Of a stretch of DNA of 64,000 nucleotides, positions 1 to 8,875 are shown in pieces; position 1 is the stretch's first letter; every line of letters begins with the position of its first letter. The position numbers and the translations under genes are program-made. The stretch comes from Oceanimonas aquatica (GTDB lineage: Bacteria > Pseudomonadota > Gammaproteobacteria > Enterobacterales > Aeromonadaceae). The notes below the pieces were generated by a model. The model was not told where the DNA came from. It searched no databases and worked only from the letters and a program-made list of their open reading frames with translations. The stretch covers positions 48,691-112,690 of the forward strand of contig NZ_JAVBHX010000010.1 in NCBI RefSeq assembly GCF_030732065.1, given 5' to 3'.

Positions 1-1
1 G

Positions 2-922
2 CTTACCGTCGAAGGCGAACGCCTGGTGTTCGGCCATGACGGTCTCGACTGCCAGGGGCCGGATCTGCTGGCGCTGCTCACCGGCTCCGAAGGCCTGCTC
101 GGCATCATCACCGAGGTCACGGTCAGGCTGCTGCCGCAGCCGGAACAGGCCCGGGTGGTGATGGCCGCCTTTGACCGGGTAGAGCAGGCCGGCGATGCCG
201 TGGGCGCGGTGATCGCCGACGGCATTATTCCCGCCGGTCTGGAAATGATGGACAGCCACGCCATCGTCGCCGCCGAGGCCTTTGCTCACGCCGGCTACCC
301 CACCGAGGCTCAGGCCCTGCTGTTGTGCGAGCTGGACGGCACCCGGGAGGAAGTGACCGAATACATCGCCCGGGTGGAACGTATTTTTCGCGAGCAGGGC
401 GCGAGTCAAATCCGGGTCTCCCAAAGCGAGGCCGAGCGGGCTCTGCTGTGGAAGGGACGCAAGTCGGCTTTCCCTGCCGTGGGACGAATTTCCCCCGACT
501 ACTACTGCATGGACGGCACCATACCCCGAGGCCAGCTTGCCCGCGTGCTGACCGAAATGCAGCGCATGTCGACGCACTACGGCCTGCGGGTGGCCAACGT
601 GTTTCACGCCGGCGACGGCAACCTGCACCCGCTGATTTTGTTCGACGCCAATGTACCCGGTGAATTTGAGCGCACCGAGGAGTTCGGCGGCAAAATTCTG
701 GAGCTGTGCGTGGAAGTGGGCGGCTGCATCACCGGCGAGCACGGGGTTGGCATCGAGAAAATCCGCCAGATGCCGGTGCAGTTCAGCGACCAGGAGCTTG
801 CCCAGTTTCACGCCATCAAGGCGGCCTTTGATGCCCTCGGCACCCTGAATCCGGGCAAGGGCATTCCCCTGCTCAAGCACTGCCAGGAATACCGCACCCT
901 CGACCACAAGGAGGCCCGCTGA
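2..922 (+). CDS. glcD: Glycolate oxidase FAD-binding subunit GlcD, 5' end cut off by the window
   Basis: This is the C-terminal 306 codons of the FAD subunit of glycolate oxidase, which oxidises glycolate to glyoxylate together with GlcE and GlcF at the inner membrane. The reading frame is open from base 2, so the gene begins upstream; E. coli GlcD is about 499 residues. The visible part has the end of the FAD_binding_4 domain (TGSEGLLGIITEVTVRLLP near the start) and the FAD-linked oxidase C domain, with the FHAGDGNLHP and TGEHGVGIEK motifs. The stop codon overlaps the glcE start by one base (TGATG), so the genes are translationally coupled. D-lactate dehydrogenases are close relatives; the glcE and glcF neighbours make glycolate the best call. 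Confidence 0.93.
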   Translation, partial: LTVEGERLVFGHDGLDCQGPDLLALLTGSEGLLGIITEVTVRLLPQPEQARVVMAAFDRVEQAGDAVGAVIADGIIPAGLEMMDSHAIVAAEAFAHAGYPTEAQALLLCELDGTREEVTEYIARVERIFREQGASQIRVSQSEAERALLWKGRKSAFPAVGRISPDYYCMDGTIPRGQLARVLTEMQRMSTHYGLRVANVFHAGDGNLHPLILFDANVPGEFERTEEFGGKILELCVEVGGCITGEHGVGIEKIRQMPVQFSDQELAQFHAIKAAFDALGTLNPGKGIPLLKHCQEYRTLDHKEAR

Positions 923-1980
923 TGGCGGATTTGACTTCAGCCCTGCTGGAACAAGTGCAACAGGCCCGGACCGATGGCACCCGGCTCAACCTGGTCGGCG
1001 GCAACAGCAAACCCTTTATGGGCCGGACGGCCGAAGGCGAACCACTGTCACTTTCCGGCCATCGCGGCATCGTCAGCTACCACCCGGTGGAATTGGTACT
1101 CACCGCCCGCGCCGGCACGCCCGTGGCCGAGGTACAGGCCACCCTGGCCGAGCGGGGCCAGATGCTGGCCTGCGATCCACCCTTGTTTGACGGCCAGGCC
1201 ACGCTCGGAGGCACCCTGGCCTGTCACTTGTCCGGGCCGGGTCGGCCCTGGAGCGGCTCGATTCGGGATCAGCTGCTGGGGCTGCGGCTCATCAACGGCC
1301 AGGGTGAGCACCTGCGCTTTGGCGGCCAGGTCATGAAGAACGTGGCCGGCTACGATGTCTCCCGACTGCAGGCCGGCGCCATGGGCACCCTGGGGGTGAT
1401 CACCGAGCTCAGTTTCAAGGTGATGCCGGTTCCCGAGTGCACCCTGACCCTGGTGCACGAACTGGACGCCGACGCCGCACTTATCGAGATGAACCGGCTG
1501 GCGGCACAGCCCCGGCCACTCACCGCCGCCTGCTGGCTGGACAACCGTCTCTATCTGCGGCTGTCCGGCGCCGCCAGCGCGGTGGAAAGCACCGCTCACA
1601 CCTGGCCGGGTGAGGTGCTGGAAGACGGCAATGCCTTCTGGCGGGATCTGCGCGAGCAGCGACTGGCGTTTTTTACCGGCAACGCCCCCCTGTGGCGCTT
1701 TTCGGTGCGTTCCACCGCCCCTCATGACCTGCCCGACGCAGCCTGGCTGCTCGACTGGGGCGGCAGCCAGCGCTGGCTGCGGGGCGAGTTCGACAAGGCC
1801 GAACTGGAACGGCTGGCCGAGGCGGCCGGGGGCCAGGTGGCCCTGTACCGCGGCGGCAACCGTGATGCCGAGGTGCTGCACACCCTGCCGGCGCCCATGC
1901 AGGCACTGCAGCGCCGACTCAAGGCGGCGCTGGATCCGGACGGCCTGTTCAACCCGGGCCGGCTCTACGGCTGGTTGTAA
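922..1980 (+). CDS. glcE: Glycolate oxidase FAD-binding subunit GlcE
   Basis: Second flavin-binding subunit of glycolate oxidase, 352 residues, the usual GlcE length. It carries the N-terminal FAD_binding_4 fold only (LGGTLACHLSGPGRP and QVMKNVAGYDVSRLQAGAMGT are the typical phosphate- and flavin-binding stretches) and a shortened C-terminal region ending in LDPDGLFNPGRLYGWL. The start overlaps the glcD stop by one base, and glcF begins 11 bases after its stop, so the three are one operon. Family knowledge: GlcE is required for activity with GlcD and GlcF. The function is inferred from the operon and motifs. Confidence 0.93.
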   Translation: MADLTSALLEQVQQARTDGTRLNLVGGNSKPFMGRTAEGEPLSLSGHRGIVSYHPVELVLTARAGTPVAEVQATLAERGQMLACDPPLFDGQATLGGTLACHLSGPGRPWSGSIRDQLLGLRLINGQGEHLRFGGQVMKNVAGYDVSRLQAGAMGTLGVITELSFKVMPVPECTLTLVHELDADAALIEMNRLAAQPRPLTAACWLDNRLYLRLSGAASAVESTAHTWPGEVLEDGNAFWRDLREQRLAFFTGNAPLWRFSVRSTAPHDLPDAAWLLDWGGSQRWLRGEFDKAELERLAEAAGGQVALYRGGNRDAEVLHTLPAPMQALQRRLKAALDPDGLFNPGRLYGWL

Positions 1981-1991
1981 AGGACGACATC

Positions 1992-3206
1992 ATGCGTACA
2001 GACATTCATGTGAAATACCTGGATCATCCCGAGATTGCAGAAGCCGAGTCGATTCTGCGCAGCTGCGTGCACTGTGGCTTCTGCACCGCCACCTGCCCCA
2101 CCTACCAGCAGCTGGGCGACGAGCGGGACGGCCCGCGCGGGCGCATTTATCTTATTAAACAGATGCTCGAAAGCGGTGAAATCAGCGAGAAATCCCAAAC
2201 CCACCTGGACCGCTGCCTGACCTGCCGCAGCTGCGAGACCACCTGTCCGTCGGGGGTGCGTTACGGCCGGCTGGCGGACATCGGCCGCAGCATCATGGAG
2301 CAGCAACTGCCTCGCACCCCGGGCCAGCGCCTGCTGCGCTGGCTGCTGCGTAACGTGCTGCCCTATTCCGCCCGGCTGAGCCCGCTGCTGGTGCTGGGGC
2401 GCATGGCACGGCCGCTGTTGCCGGCGGCGCTGGCTGCCAAGGTGCCACCGGCGCAAGCAACGGGCATTCTGCCCGACCGCCGTCATTCCAGAGTGATGCT
2501 GGCGCTGGGCGGCTGTGCCCAGGCGGCGGCCACGCCCAACACCAACGCCGCCGCAACCCGAGTGCTGGACCGGCTCGGCATCCGTCTGGTGCAGGCCCCC
2601 GGGTCGGGCTGCTGCGGGGCGGTCAGCTATCATCTCTCGGCCCACGAGGAAGGACTAAACTTTATGCGTCGCAATATCGACGCCTGGTGGCCCCATATTC
2701 AGGCCGGCGCCGAGGCCATTGTGATCAGCGCCTCGGGCTGCGGCGCCATGGTAAAGGAATACGGCGACAAACTGGCGCACGACCCGGCCTACGCCGAGCG
2801 GGCGCGCCGGGTCAGCGAGCTGACCCGGGATCTGAGCGAGGTGCTGGCGAATGAGGATCTGGGCAAGCTGAAGCTGGCCGGCACCGGCCGCAAAACGGCG
2901 GTGCACTGCCCCTGCACCCTGCAGCACGCTCTCGGGCTGGGTGATCAGGTCGAGGCCATACTGCGCCGGGCGGGGCTGGAATTGACTCCGGTCAAGGACG
3001 GTCATCTGTGTTGTGGCTCGGCGGGGACCTATTCAATCCTGCAGCCCGAGCTCAGCCAGCAACTGCTCGGCAACAAGCTGGATGCGCTCAGCGCAGGCAA
3101 TCCCGAGCAGATCGTCACCGCCAACGTGGGTTGCCAGCTGCATCTGGCCAGCCGCTCAAGGGTGCCGGTAAAGCACTGGATTGAGCTGCTCGACCCCGGC
3201 GAATAG
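1992..3206 (+). CDS. glcF: Glycolate oxidase iron-sulfur subunit GlcF
   Basis: Iron-sulfur subunit of glycolate oxidase, 404 residues, passing electrons from the flavin subunits to the quinone pool at the inner membrane. Two ferredoxin-type [4Fe-4S] motifs are visible near the N-terminus (CVHCGFCTATCP and CLTCRSCETTCP). Two CCG domains follow (GSGCCGAVSYH around residues 200-210 and HLCCGSAG near 340), as expected for GlcF. It follows glcE after 11 bases that contain an AGGA ribosome-binding site. The convergent LysR gene ends 13 bases after its stop, and no clear hairpin terminator fits between them. Confidence 0.94.
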   Translation: MRTDIHVKYLDHPEIAEAESILRSCVHCGFCTATCPTYQQLGDERDGPRGRIYLIKQMLESGEISEKSQTHLDRCLTCRSCETTCPSGVRYGRLADIGRSIMEQQLPRTPGQRLLRWLLRNVLPYSARLSPLLVLGRMARPLLPAALAAKVPPAQATGILPDRRHSRVMLALGGCAQAAATPNTNAAATRVLDRLGIRLVQAPGSGCCGAVSYHLSAHEEGLNFMRRNIDAWWPHIQAGAEAIVISASGCGAMVKEYGDKLAHDPAYAERARRVSELTRDLSEVLANEDLGKLKLAGTGRKTAVHCPCTLQHALGLGDQVEAILRRAGLELTPVKDGHLCCGSAGTYSILQPELSQQLLGNKLDALSAGNPEQIVTANVGCQLHLASRSRVPVKHWIELLDPGE

Positions 3207-3219
3207 GCTCAGGAGGTCG

Positions 3220-4125
3220 TCAGAAATAATGCCTGATCTCCATGTAACGGGAGCGAATATGTTCGATCAGCAGTTTTATCTTGCGGGGCGGTTGCCGGTT
3301 GTAGGGGTACACCGCGTAAATGCCCAGCACCTTGCCCACCCGGCTGGGCAACAGCTCCACCAGCCGGCCCGCCTGCAAATCCGTATACACCAGGCAGCGG
3401 GGCACATAAGCCAGGCCATGACCGGCCAGAGCAGCCTTGCGCAGGGCCGCGGCATTGTCGGTGGAGAAGTTGCCGCTTACTCGCAGCGAATAGGTCTCAC
3501 CAAAGCGTCTGAACAGCCAGTCCCGGGCGCCGCTTTCCTGATAGCTGTAAATCAGGCAGTTATGCTGCATCAGATCTTCCGGCACCTGGGGCTTGCCGTG
3601 ACGACTGAGGTAGGCGGGGGCGGCGCAGATGGTCCAGCGCGAGTCCAGAATATGGCGGGCGATCAGGCTGGAGTCTTCCAGATGACCGGTGCGGATCACC
3701 AGATCAAAGCCTTCCGCCACCAGATCCACAAAACGGTTGTCCAGCGACATGTCGACGCTGATAGCCGGATGCAGCTCACAAAATTGCGCCACCGCCTCGG
3801 CCAGCAACAGATCGCCGGAAATGGTGGGCACCGACATGCGAATGTGGCCCTGCAGGGAGTCGCTGTAGCCGGTCACCGCATCAAAGGCCTCCTGGGCCGT
3901 TTGTGCCACCACCTGAGCCCGCTCAAACAATACCCGGCCCGCCTCGGTCAGGGTCAGGCGCCGCGTGGTGCGGTAAATCAGGGTGCTGCCCAGCTCGGCT
4001 TCCAGCCGAGCGATACGCTTGCTCACCACCGAGTTGGTCAGACCATGAGCGTCGGCAGCCTTGCTGAAGGAGCCCAGCTCCATCACCTGAGCAAACAGAA
4101 TGAGATCGTCGGTTCTCGGCATCAT
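3220..4125 (-). CDS. LysR-family transcriptional regulator beside lactate/glycolate genes
   Basis: A 301-residue LysR-type regulator. The N-terminal winged HTH is clear (residues about 5-60, with ELGSFSKAADAHGLTNSVVSK and the RLTLTEAG end of the wing); a periplasmic-binding-like effector domain follows from about residue 90. It is read away from lldP with 157 bp between the starts and converges on glcF. The position suggests control of lldP-lldEFG-dld, perhaps also of glcDEF, with a hydroxy acid as effector. That is inference: the characterised lactate regulators of these clusters (LldR, LlpR) are GntR-type, so a LysR here is a different choice. Two adjacent ATG codons begin the frame (4125 and 4122). 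Confidence 0.88.
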   Translation of the reverse strand: MMPRTDDLILFAQVMELGSFSKAADAHGLTNSVVSKRIARLEAELGSTLIYRTTRRLTLTEAGRVLFERAQVVAQTAQEAFDAVTGYSDSLQGHIRMSVPTISGDLLLAEAVAQFCELHPAISVDMSLDNRFVDLVAEGFDLVIRTGHLEDSSLIARHILDSRWTICAAPAYLSRHGKPQVPEDLMQHNCLIYSYQESGARDWLFRRFGETYSLRVSGNFSTDNAAALRKAALAGHGLAYVPRCLVYTDLQAGRLVELLPSRVGKVLGIYAVYPYNRQPPRKIKLLIEHIRSRYMEIRHYF

Positions 4126-4282
4126 TTAACCAGTTTTGGAAACAATAAGTTTCATTAAGCCTATATATCCACAAAAAACAAGGAATTAAAGTTTACATTC
4201 GATTAACACACTGAGTGCCGTCGTACTCTACCTTAAGGAGAAGGGTGGAAAGGCAGCCACCCCACTGACAAGGACCATAATC
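4126..4282. promoter_or_regulatory. Divergent control region between the LysR gene and lldP
   Basis: This AT-rich 157-bp gap must hold both promoters and, by family habit, the LysR-binding site. AT-rich blocks lie at 4131-4200. Just before lldP the leader can form a hairpin, GGGTGG at 4243-4248 pairing with CCACCC at 4257-4262, followed by an AAGGA ribosome-binding site at 4270-4274. I could not assign promoter hexamers with confidence. Confidence 0.5.
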
Positions 4283-5983
4283 ATGATGAATGAGACCCTG
4301 CTGGCATTGCTGGCCTTTTCACCCATACTGCTCGCCGCCGTACTGCTGGTGGGCCTGCAATGGCCGGCCAAGCGCGCCATGCCCCTGGCTTTTATACTGA
4401 CCGTGATTATCGCGCTCTGGATCTGGGACATGACCGGCACCCGGGTGCTGGCTTCAGCCCTGCAGGGGCTGGTGATTTCCGTCTCGCTGCTGTGGATCAT
4501 CTTCGGCGCCATTCTGCTGCTCAATACCCTCAAGCATACCGGCGCCATTACCACCATTCGCAACGGCTTTACCGCCATCAGCCCGGACCGGCGTATTCAG
4601 GCCATCATTGTAGCCTGGTGCTTTGGCTGCTTTATTGAAGGCGCCTCGGGCTTTGGTACCCCAGCCGCGGTGGCGGCACCACTGATGGTGGCACTGGGCT
4701 TTCCGGCCCTGGGTGCGGTGCTGATGGGCATGATGATCCAGAGTACACCGGTATCGTTCGGCGCCGTGGGCACCCCCATTATCGTGGGGGTGACCACCGG
4801 CCTCGACAACGCCGCCATCAACACCACCCTGAGCGCCGCGGGCTCGGGCTGGCCGGCCTATCTGCAAACCGTGACCAGCAACGTGGCCGTCACCCATGCC
4901 ATTATCGGCATTCTGATGCCGCTGTTCATGTGCATGATGCTGACCCGCTTTTTCGGCAAGGAAAAAAGCTGGAAACAAGGCCTGGAAATCCTGCCCTTTG
5001 CCATCTTCGCCGGCCTCGCCTTTACCGTGCCCTACGCCCTCACCGGCGTGTTTCTCGGTCCCGAGTTTCCGTCGCTGGTCGGCGGCCTGATCGGCCTGGC
5101 ACTGGTGGTCGGCGCCGCCCGCAAGGGCTTTCTGGCGCCCAGGCACACCTTTGACTTTCCCGATGAAAAAGACTGGCCGGCCGAGTGGCTGGGCACCCTG
5201 GCCGTACACAAGGAAGACCTGCAGAAAAAGCCCATTGGTCTGGCCCTGGCCTGGTTCCCCTACCTGTTGCTGCCGGTGCTGCTGGTACTGAGCCGCACCA
5301 GCGACAGCTTCAAGGGCCTGCTCACCAGCTGGAACATCGCCTTTGCCAACTTGCTGGGCGAGGCTGGGATCAGCGCCAGCATTCAGCCCCTGTATCTGCC
5401 CGGCGGCATTCTGGTGTTCGTGTCGCTGGTAGCGGTGCTGACTCAGACCCGTTCGCTGAGTTCCTTTGGCCCCGCCATTCACGAGTCGAGCAAAACGCTG
5501 ATTGGCGCCGGATTTGTGCTGATGTTTACCGTGCCCATGGTGCGGATCTTCATCAACTCCGGCGTTAACGAAGCCGATATTGCCAGTATGCCGGTCATGG
5601 CGGCCAAGGTGGTGGCGGATCACGTGGGTGACTTCTTTCCGGCCATCAGCGGCGTGATCGGCGCCCTGGGGGCCTTTATTGCCGGCTCCAATACGGTGTC
5701 CAACATGATGTTTTCCCAGTTCCAGTTTGAAGTGGCCCAGACCCTTGGAGTGTCCACCGCCATGGTGGTGGCGCTGCAGGCCGTGGGGGCCGCCGCCGGT
5801 AACATGATCGCCATTCACAACGTGGTGGCGGCCTCGGCCACCGTGGGGCTGCTGGGCCGGGAAGGCACCACCCTGCGCAAAACCGCCCTGCCCACCCTCT
5901 ACTACCTGGTGGCCATCGGCGTGATTGGCATGATCGCCATCTATGGAATGGGCATCACGGATCCGCTGCTACAGCTGTCCTGA
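4283..5983 (+). CDS. lldP: L-lactate permease LldP (LctP family), lactate/glycolate uptake
   Basis: A 566-residue polytopic inner-membrane permease of the LctP family (E. coli LldP is 551 residues and GlcA is similar), which imports lactate and also glycolate with protons. Hydrophobic segments run along the whole length. The conserved [14 protein letters not shown] stretch lies near residues 118-131, and the C-terminal [15 protein letters not shown] segment near 473-487 is typical. Two ATG codons start the frame (4283, 4286) after AAGGA. It is the first gene of the lldP-lldE-lldF-lldG-dld set; lldE follows after 57 bases that contain a strong hairpin. Because glycolate oxidase lies just upstream, it may serve both substrates. 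Confidence 0.94.
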   Translation: MMNETLLALLAFSPILLAAVLLVGLQWPAKRAMPLAFILTVIIALWIWDMTGTRVLASALQGLVISVSLLWIIFGAILLLNTLKHTGAITTIRNGFTAISPDRRIQAIIVAWCFGCFIEGASGFGTPAAVAAPLMVALGFPALGAVLMGMMIQSTPVSFGAVGTPIIVGVTTGLDNAAINTTLSAAGSGWPAYLQTVTSNVAVTHAIIGILMPLFMCMMLTRFFGKEKSWKQGLEILPFAIFAGLAFTVPYALTGVFLGPEFPSLVGGLIGLALVVGAARKGFLAPRHTFDFPDEKDWPAEWLGTLAVHKEDLQKKPIGLALAWFPYLLLPVLLVLSRTSDSFKGLLTSWNIAFANLLGEAGISASIQPLYLPGGILVFVSLVAVLTQTRSLSSFGPAIHESSKTLIGAGFVLMFTVPMVRIFINSGVNEADIASMPVMAAKVVADHVGDFFPAISGVIGALGAFIAGSNTVSNMMFSQFQFEVAQTLGVSTAMVVALQAVGAAAGNMIAIHNVVAASATVGLLGREGTTLRKTALPTLYYLVAIGVIGMIAIYGMGITDPLLQLS

Positions 5984-5989
5984 TGCCGT

Positions 5990-6011
5990 GCCGCCGGTGC
6001 CCGCCGGCGGC
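5990..6011 (+). promoter_or_regulatory. GC-rich hairpin between lldP and lldE
   Basis: An eight-base perfect inverted repeat, GCCGCCGG at 5990-5997 and CCGGCGGC at 6004-6011, with a six-base loop. No clean T-run follows (CTTGTTGT), so it is more likely an attenuator or mRNA-stability element lowering or protecting downstream expression than a full terminator. Confidence 0.45.
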
Positions 6012-6040
6012 CTTGTTGTAACCCAGACAGGAATTGCCCT

Positions 6041-6811
6041 ATGTCATCCGCCATTCGCCTCTATCCGTCCAGACCCGACAAGGTCTATGTCTACGCCACC
6101 TGCCTGGTGGATTTGTTTTCGCCCCAAAGCGGGCTGGATGCCATTCGCCTGCTGGAGCTGGCCGGGGTTGAAGTCATCTACGTACCCAAGCAAAGCTGCT
6201 GTGGCCAGCCCGCCTATTCCTCCGGCTACAACGACGACGCCCGTACCACGGCACTCAGCCAGATGGCGCTGTTTCCCGAGCCCTGGCCGGTGATCGTGCT
6301 GTCGGGCTCCTGCGGCGGCATGATGCACCATCACTACCGCCGGCTGTTTGCCGGCAGCGAACACGAACGTAGTGCCAATGAATTCTGTGATCGGGTATTT
6401 GAACTCACCGAGTTTCTGGTGCACGTCTGCCGCATTCGGCTGAAAGATCAGGGGCCCAGCACCTCAGTGGTGCTGCATACCTCCTGCGCCGCCCGCCGGG
6501 AAATGAAGGTGCATGTCACCGCCCGCCAGTTGCTGAGCCAGCTGGAGCAGGTGGAACTGCGCGAGCAGGCCTATGAAAGCGAATGCTGCGGCTTTGGCGG
6601 CACCTTTGCGGTGCGCCACCCGGCCATCAGCGAGGCCATGGTGCAGGACAAGACCCAGCACCTGAGCGACACCCAGGCAGACCAGCTGGTCAGCGCCGAC
6701 TGGGGCTGCCTGCTCAATATCAACGGCGCCCTGGAATACCAGGGCCGTACCCTCAAGGGCATTCACCTGGCCAGCTTTCTGCTGAGCCGGCTGGAGGGAC
6801 AACATGCATAA
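6041..6811 (+). CDS. lldE: L-lactate dehydrogenase complex subunit LldE (LutA), CCG-domain protein
   Basis: A 256-residue protein with two cysteine-rich CCG domains (PKQSCCGQPAYSSGYN near residues 47-62 and SECCGFGGTFAV near 182-193), matching LldE of Shewanella and LutA of Bacillus. In that three-subunit enzyme (LldEFG/LutABC) the iron-sulfur proteins oxidise L-lactate to pyruvate and pass electrons to the respiratory chain. An AGGAATTGCCCT stretch before the ATG gives the ribosome-binding site. Its stop overlaps lldF by eight bases. Family role is established; substrate here is inferred from the operon. Confidence 0.93.
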   Translation: MSSAIRLYPSRPDKVYVYATCLVDLFSPQSGLDAIRLLELAGVEVIYVPKQSCCGQPAYSSGYNDDARTTALSQMALFPEPWPVIVLSGSCGGMMHHHYRRLFAGSEHERSANEFCDRVFELTEFLVHVCRIRLKDQGPSTSVVLHTSCAARREMKVHVTARQLLSQLEQVELREQAYESECCGFGGTFAVRHPAISEAMVQDKTQHLSDTQADQLVSADWGCLLNINGALEYQGRTLKGIHLASFLLSRLEGQHA

Positions 6812-8222
6812 CCAGCCCCAACACTTTCATCCCCAGGCCGAAGCGGCCCTGGCCGACAAGGAGCTGCGCGCCAACTTTCGCGGCGCCATGGACTACCTGC
6901 GCGACAAGCGCAAAACCGCCTTTGCCGACCCCGACGAAGAAGCCGCCATTCGCGACCGGGCCGAGGCCATTCGCCAGCGTTGCCTGAGCAAGCTGCCCGA
7001 GCTGCTGGAGCAGCTGGAAAGCAACTGCCTGGCCAACGGCATTCGCGTGCACTGGGCGGAAAACGCCGAGCAGGCCAACGCCATTTTCACCGACATCATT
7101 CAGTCCCACGGCGGCACCCTGGCGGTGAAGGGCAAGTCGATGGTGAGCGAGGAGATCGAACTCAATGACGCCATGGCCAAGGAAGGCATCACCTGCCTGG
7201 AAAGCGACATGGGCGAATACATAGTACAGCTCGGCGAGGAAACGCCGTCCCACATCATCATGCCCGCCATTCACAAGAACAAGCAGCAGGTGGCCGACCT
7301 GTTTGCCGAGCACGTACCCGGCTTTGAACACACCCTGGATGTGGACACCCTGATCCAGACCGGCCGCCGCGTGTTGCGGGAGAAATACCGCACCGCCGAC
7401 GTGGGCGTGTCCGGGGTCAACTTCGCGGTGGCCGAAACCGGCACCCTCTGCCTGGTGGAAAATGAGGGTAATGGCCGCATGTGCACTACTGTGCCCGAGG
7501 TGCATATCGCCATTACAGGCATCGAAAAGGTGGTGGAATTCCTGGCCGACGTACCGCCGCTGTTCAGCGCCCTCACCCGCTCCGCCACCGGCCAGCTGAT
7601 CACCACCTATTTCAACATGATCAGTGGCCCGCGCAAGGATGATGAACTGGACGGCCCCAAGGAAGTGCACCTGGTGCTGCTCGACAACGGCCGTAGTCAG
7701 GCCTTTGCCGACGAAGAGCTGCGCAAGACCCTGCAATGCATTCGCTGCGGCGCCTGCATGAACCATTGCCCTGTCTATACCCGCATTGGCGGCCACGCCT
7801 ACGGCACCGTCTATCCCGGCCCCATCGGCAAGATCATCTCGCCGCACCTGATGGGGCTGGAGGCCACGCAGGATCTGCCTACCGCCTCCAGCCTGTGCGG
7901 CGCCTGCGGCGAAGTATGCCCGGTGCGCATTCCCATTCCTGAGCTGCTGCAGCGGCTGCGCCACGAGGCCAAGCAGGATCCCGACCCTCGCGCCTTGCCC
8001 CTGCGCGGCCAGAAGGCGGCGGCCAGCAACACCGAGGCCTTTATCTGGCGCAGCTTTGCCCTGGCCACCCGCCAGCCGGCGCTGTACCGTATGATGACCT
8101 GGTGCGCCACCCGGCTGCGGCGGCTGATCCCGAGCAAACTGGGTCCCTGGACCCGCTGCCGCACCGCGCCCAGACCCGCCGCCCGCACCCTGCGTGAACT
8201 CATGGCCGAGAGGAACAAATAA
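6804..8222 (+). CDS. lldF: L-lactate dehydrogenase complex subunit LldF (LutB), LUD domain plus ferredoxin domain
   Basis: A 472-residue iron-sulfur protein of the LutB/LldF family. Residues about 65-290 form the LUD (lactate utilisation) domain, with KGKSMVSEEIELN and GVNFAVAETGT as recognisable blocks. A double [4Fe-4S] ferredoxin domain follows (CIRCGACMNHCPVY near 312-325 and CGACGEVCPVRIP near 364-376). The start overlaps lldE by eight bases and the stop overlaps lldG by one (TAATG), so it is translationally coupled. It is probably the electron-transfer and catalytic core of the complex, by analogy with Shewanella LldEFG. Confidence 0.93.
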   Translation: MHNQPQHFHPQAEAALADKELRANFRGAMDYLRDKRKTAFADPDEEAAIRDRAEAIRQRCLSKLPELLEQLESNCLANGIRVHWAENAEQANAIFTDIIQSHGGTLAVKGKSMVSEEIELNDAMAKEGITCLESDMGEYIVQLGEETPSHIIMPAIHKNKQQVADLFAEHVPGFEHTLDVDTLIQTGRRVLREKYRTADVGVSGVNFAVAETGTLCLVENEGNGRMCTTVPEVHIAITGIEKVVEFLADVPPLFSALTRSATGQLITTYFNMISGPRKDDELDGPKEVHLVLLDNGRSQAFADEELRKTLQCIRCGACMNHCPVYTRIGGHAYGTVYPGPIGKIISPHLMGLEATQDLPTASSLCGACGEVCPVRIPIPELLQRLRHEAKQDPDPRALPLRGQKAAASNTEAFIWRSFALATRQPALYRMMTWCATRLRRLIPSKLGPWTRCRTAPRPAARTLRELMAERNK

Positions 8223-8875
8223 TGTCGACCGCCCGTACCGCCATTTTTGACCGGCTGCGCCGGGTTAATGCGCAGCCATTGTCCGCCCCGGAGCCGGACT
8301 ACCCCATCTGGAACGACACCGACTCCGACACCATGCAGGCCCGGCTGACCGAACTGCTGGAGCAAAACCACGCCGAGGTGATATCCCTGCCCCGCGCCGG
8401 CCTGATCGCCACCCTGCGGGAGCGGCTGGCTCAAGGCAAACTGAAGCGGGTGGCCACCGGCACCGGTGGTGAATTTTTTGATGACATCACCCAGGCCTTG
8501 AATGGCACTGCCGAGCGAGTCTGCTTTGACCGCCCATTGGAGGAGTGGAAGGACGAGCTGTTCAACACCATTGATGCCGGCATCACCGGCTGCCATGGCG
8601 CCATTGCCGCCACCGGCAGCCTGGTGCTGTGGCCGGGCCCGGAGGAACCACGCACCCTGTCGCTGGTGCCGCCGCATCATATCGCCATTCTGAAGGCCTC
8701 CACCCTGCACACCAACCTGCCGGCCATGATGACGGATGAGGGCTGGAATCAGGCCATGCCCACCAACCTGCTGCTTGTATCGGGCCCGTCCAAAACCGCC
8801 GACATTCAGCAAACCCTGGCCTACGGCGCCCACGGCCCCAGTGCGCTGACGGTATTGATCCTGGAGGATGCCTGA
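8222..8875 (+). CDS. lldG: L-lactate dehydrogenase complex subunit LldG (LutC), LUD domain
   Basis: A 217-residue protein formed mostly of one LUD domain (YkgG/LutC family), with the typical ATGSLVLWPGPEEPRTLSLV core near residues 125-144 and the C-terminal LVSGPSKTADIQQTLAYGAHGP, which contains the family GPSxTADIE-like motif (here Q replaces E). It is the third subunit of the LldEFG lactate dehydrogenase. The start and stop both overlap the neighbours by one base (TAATG and TGATG). Confidence 0.92.
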   Translation: MSTARTAIFDRLRRVNAQPLSAPEPDYPIWNDTDSDTMQARLTELLEQNHAEVISLPRAGLIATLRERLAQGKLKRVATGTGGEFFDDITQALNGTAERVCFDRPLEEWKDELFNTIDAGITGCHGAIAATGSLVLWPGPEEPRTLSLVPPHHIAILKASTLHTNLPAMMTDEGWNQAMPTNLLLVSGPSKTADIQQTLAYGAHGPSALTVLILEDA

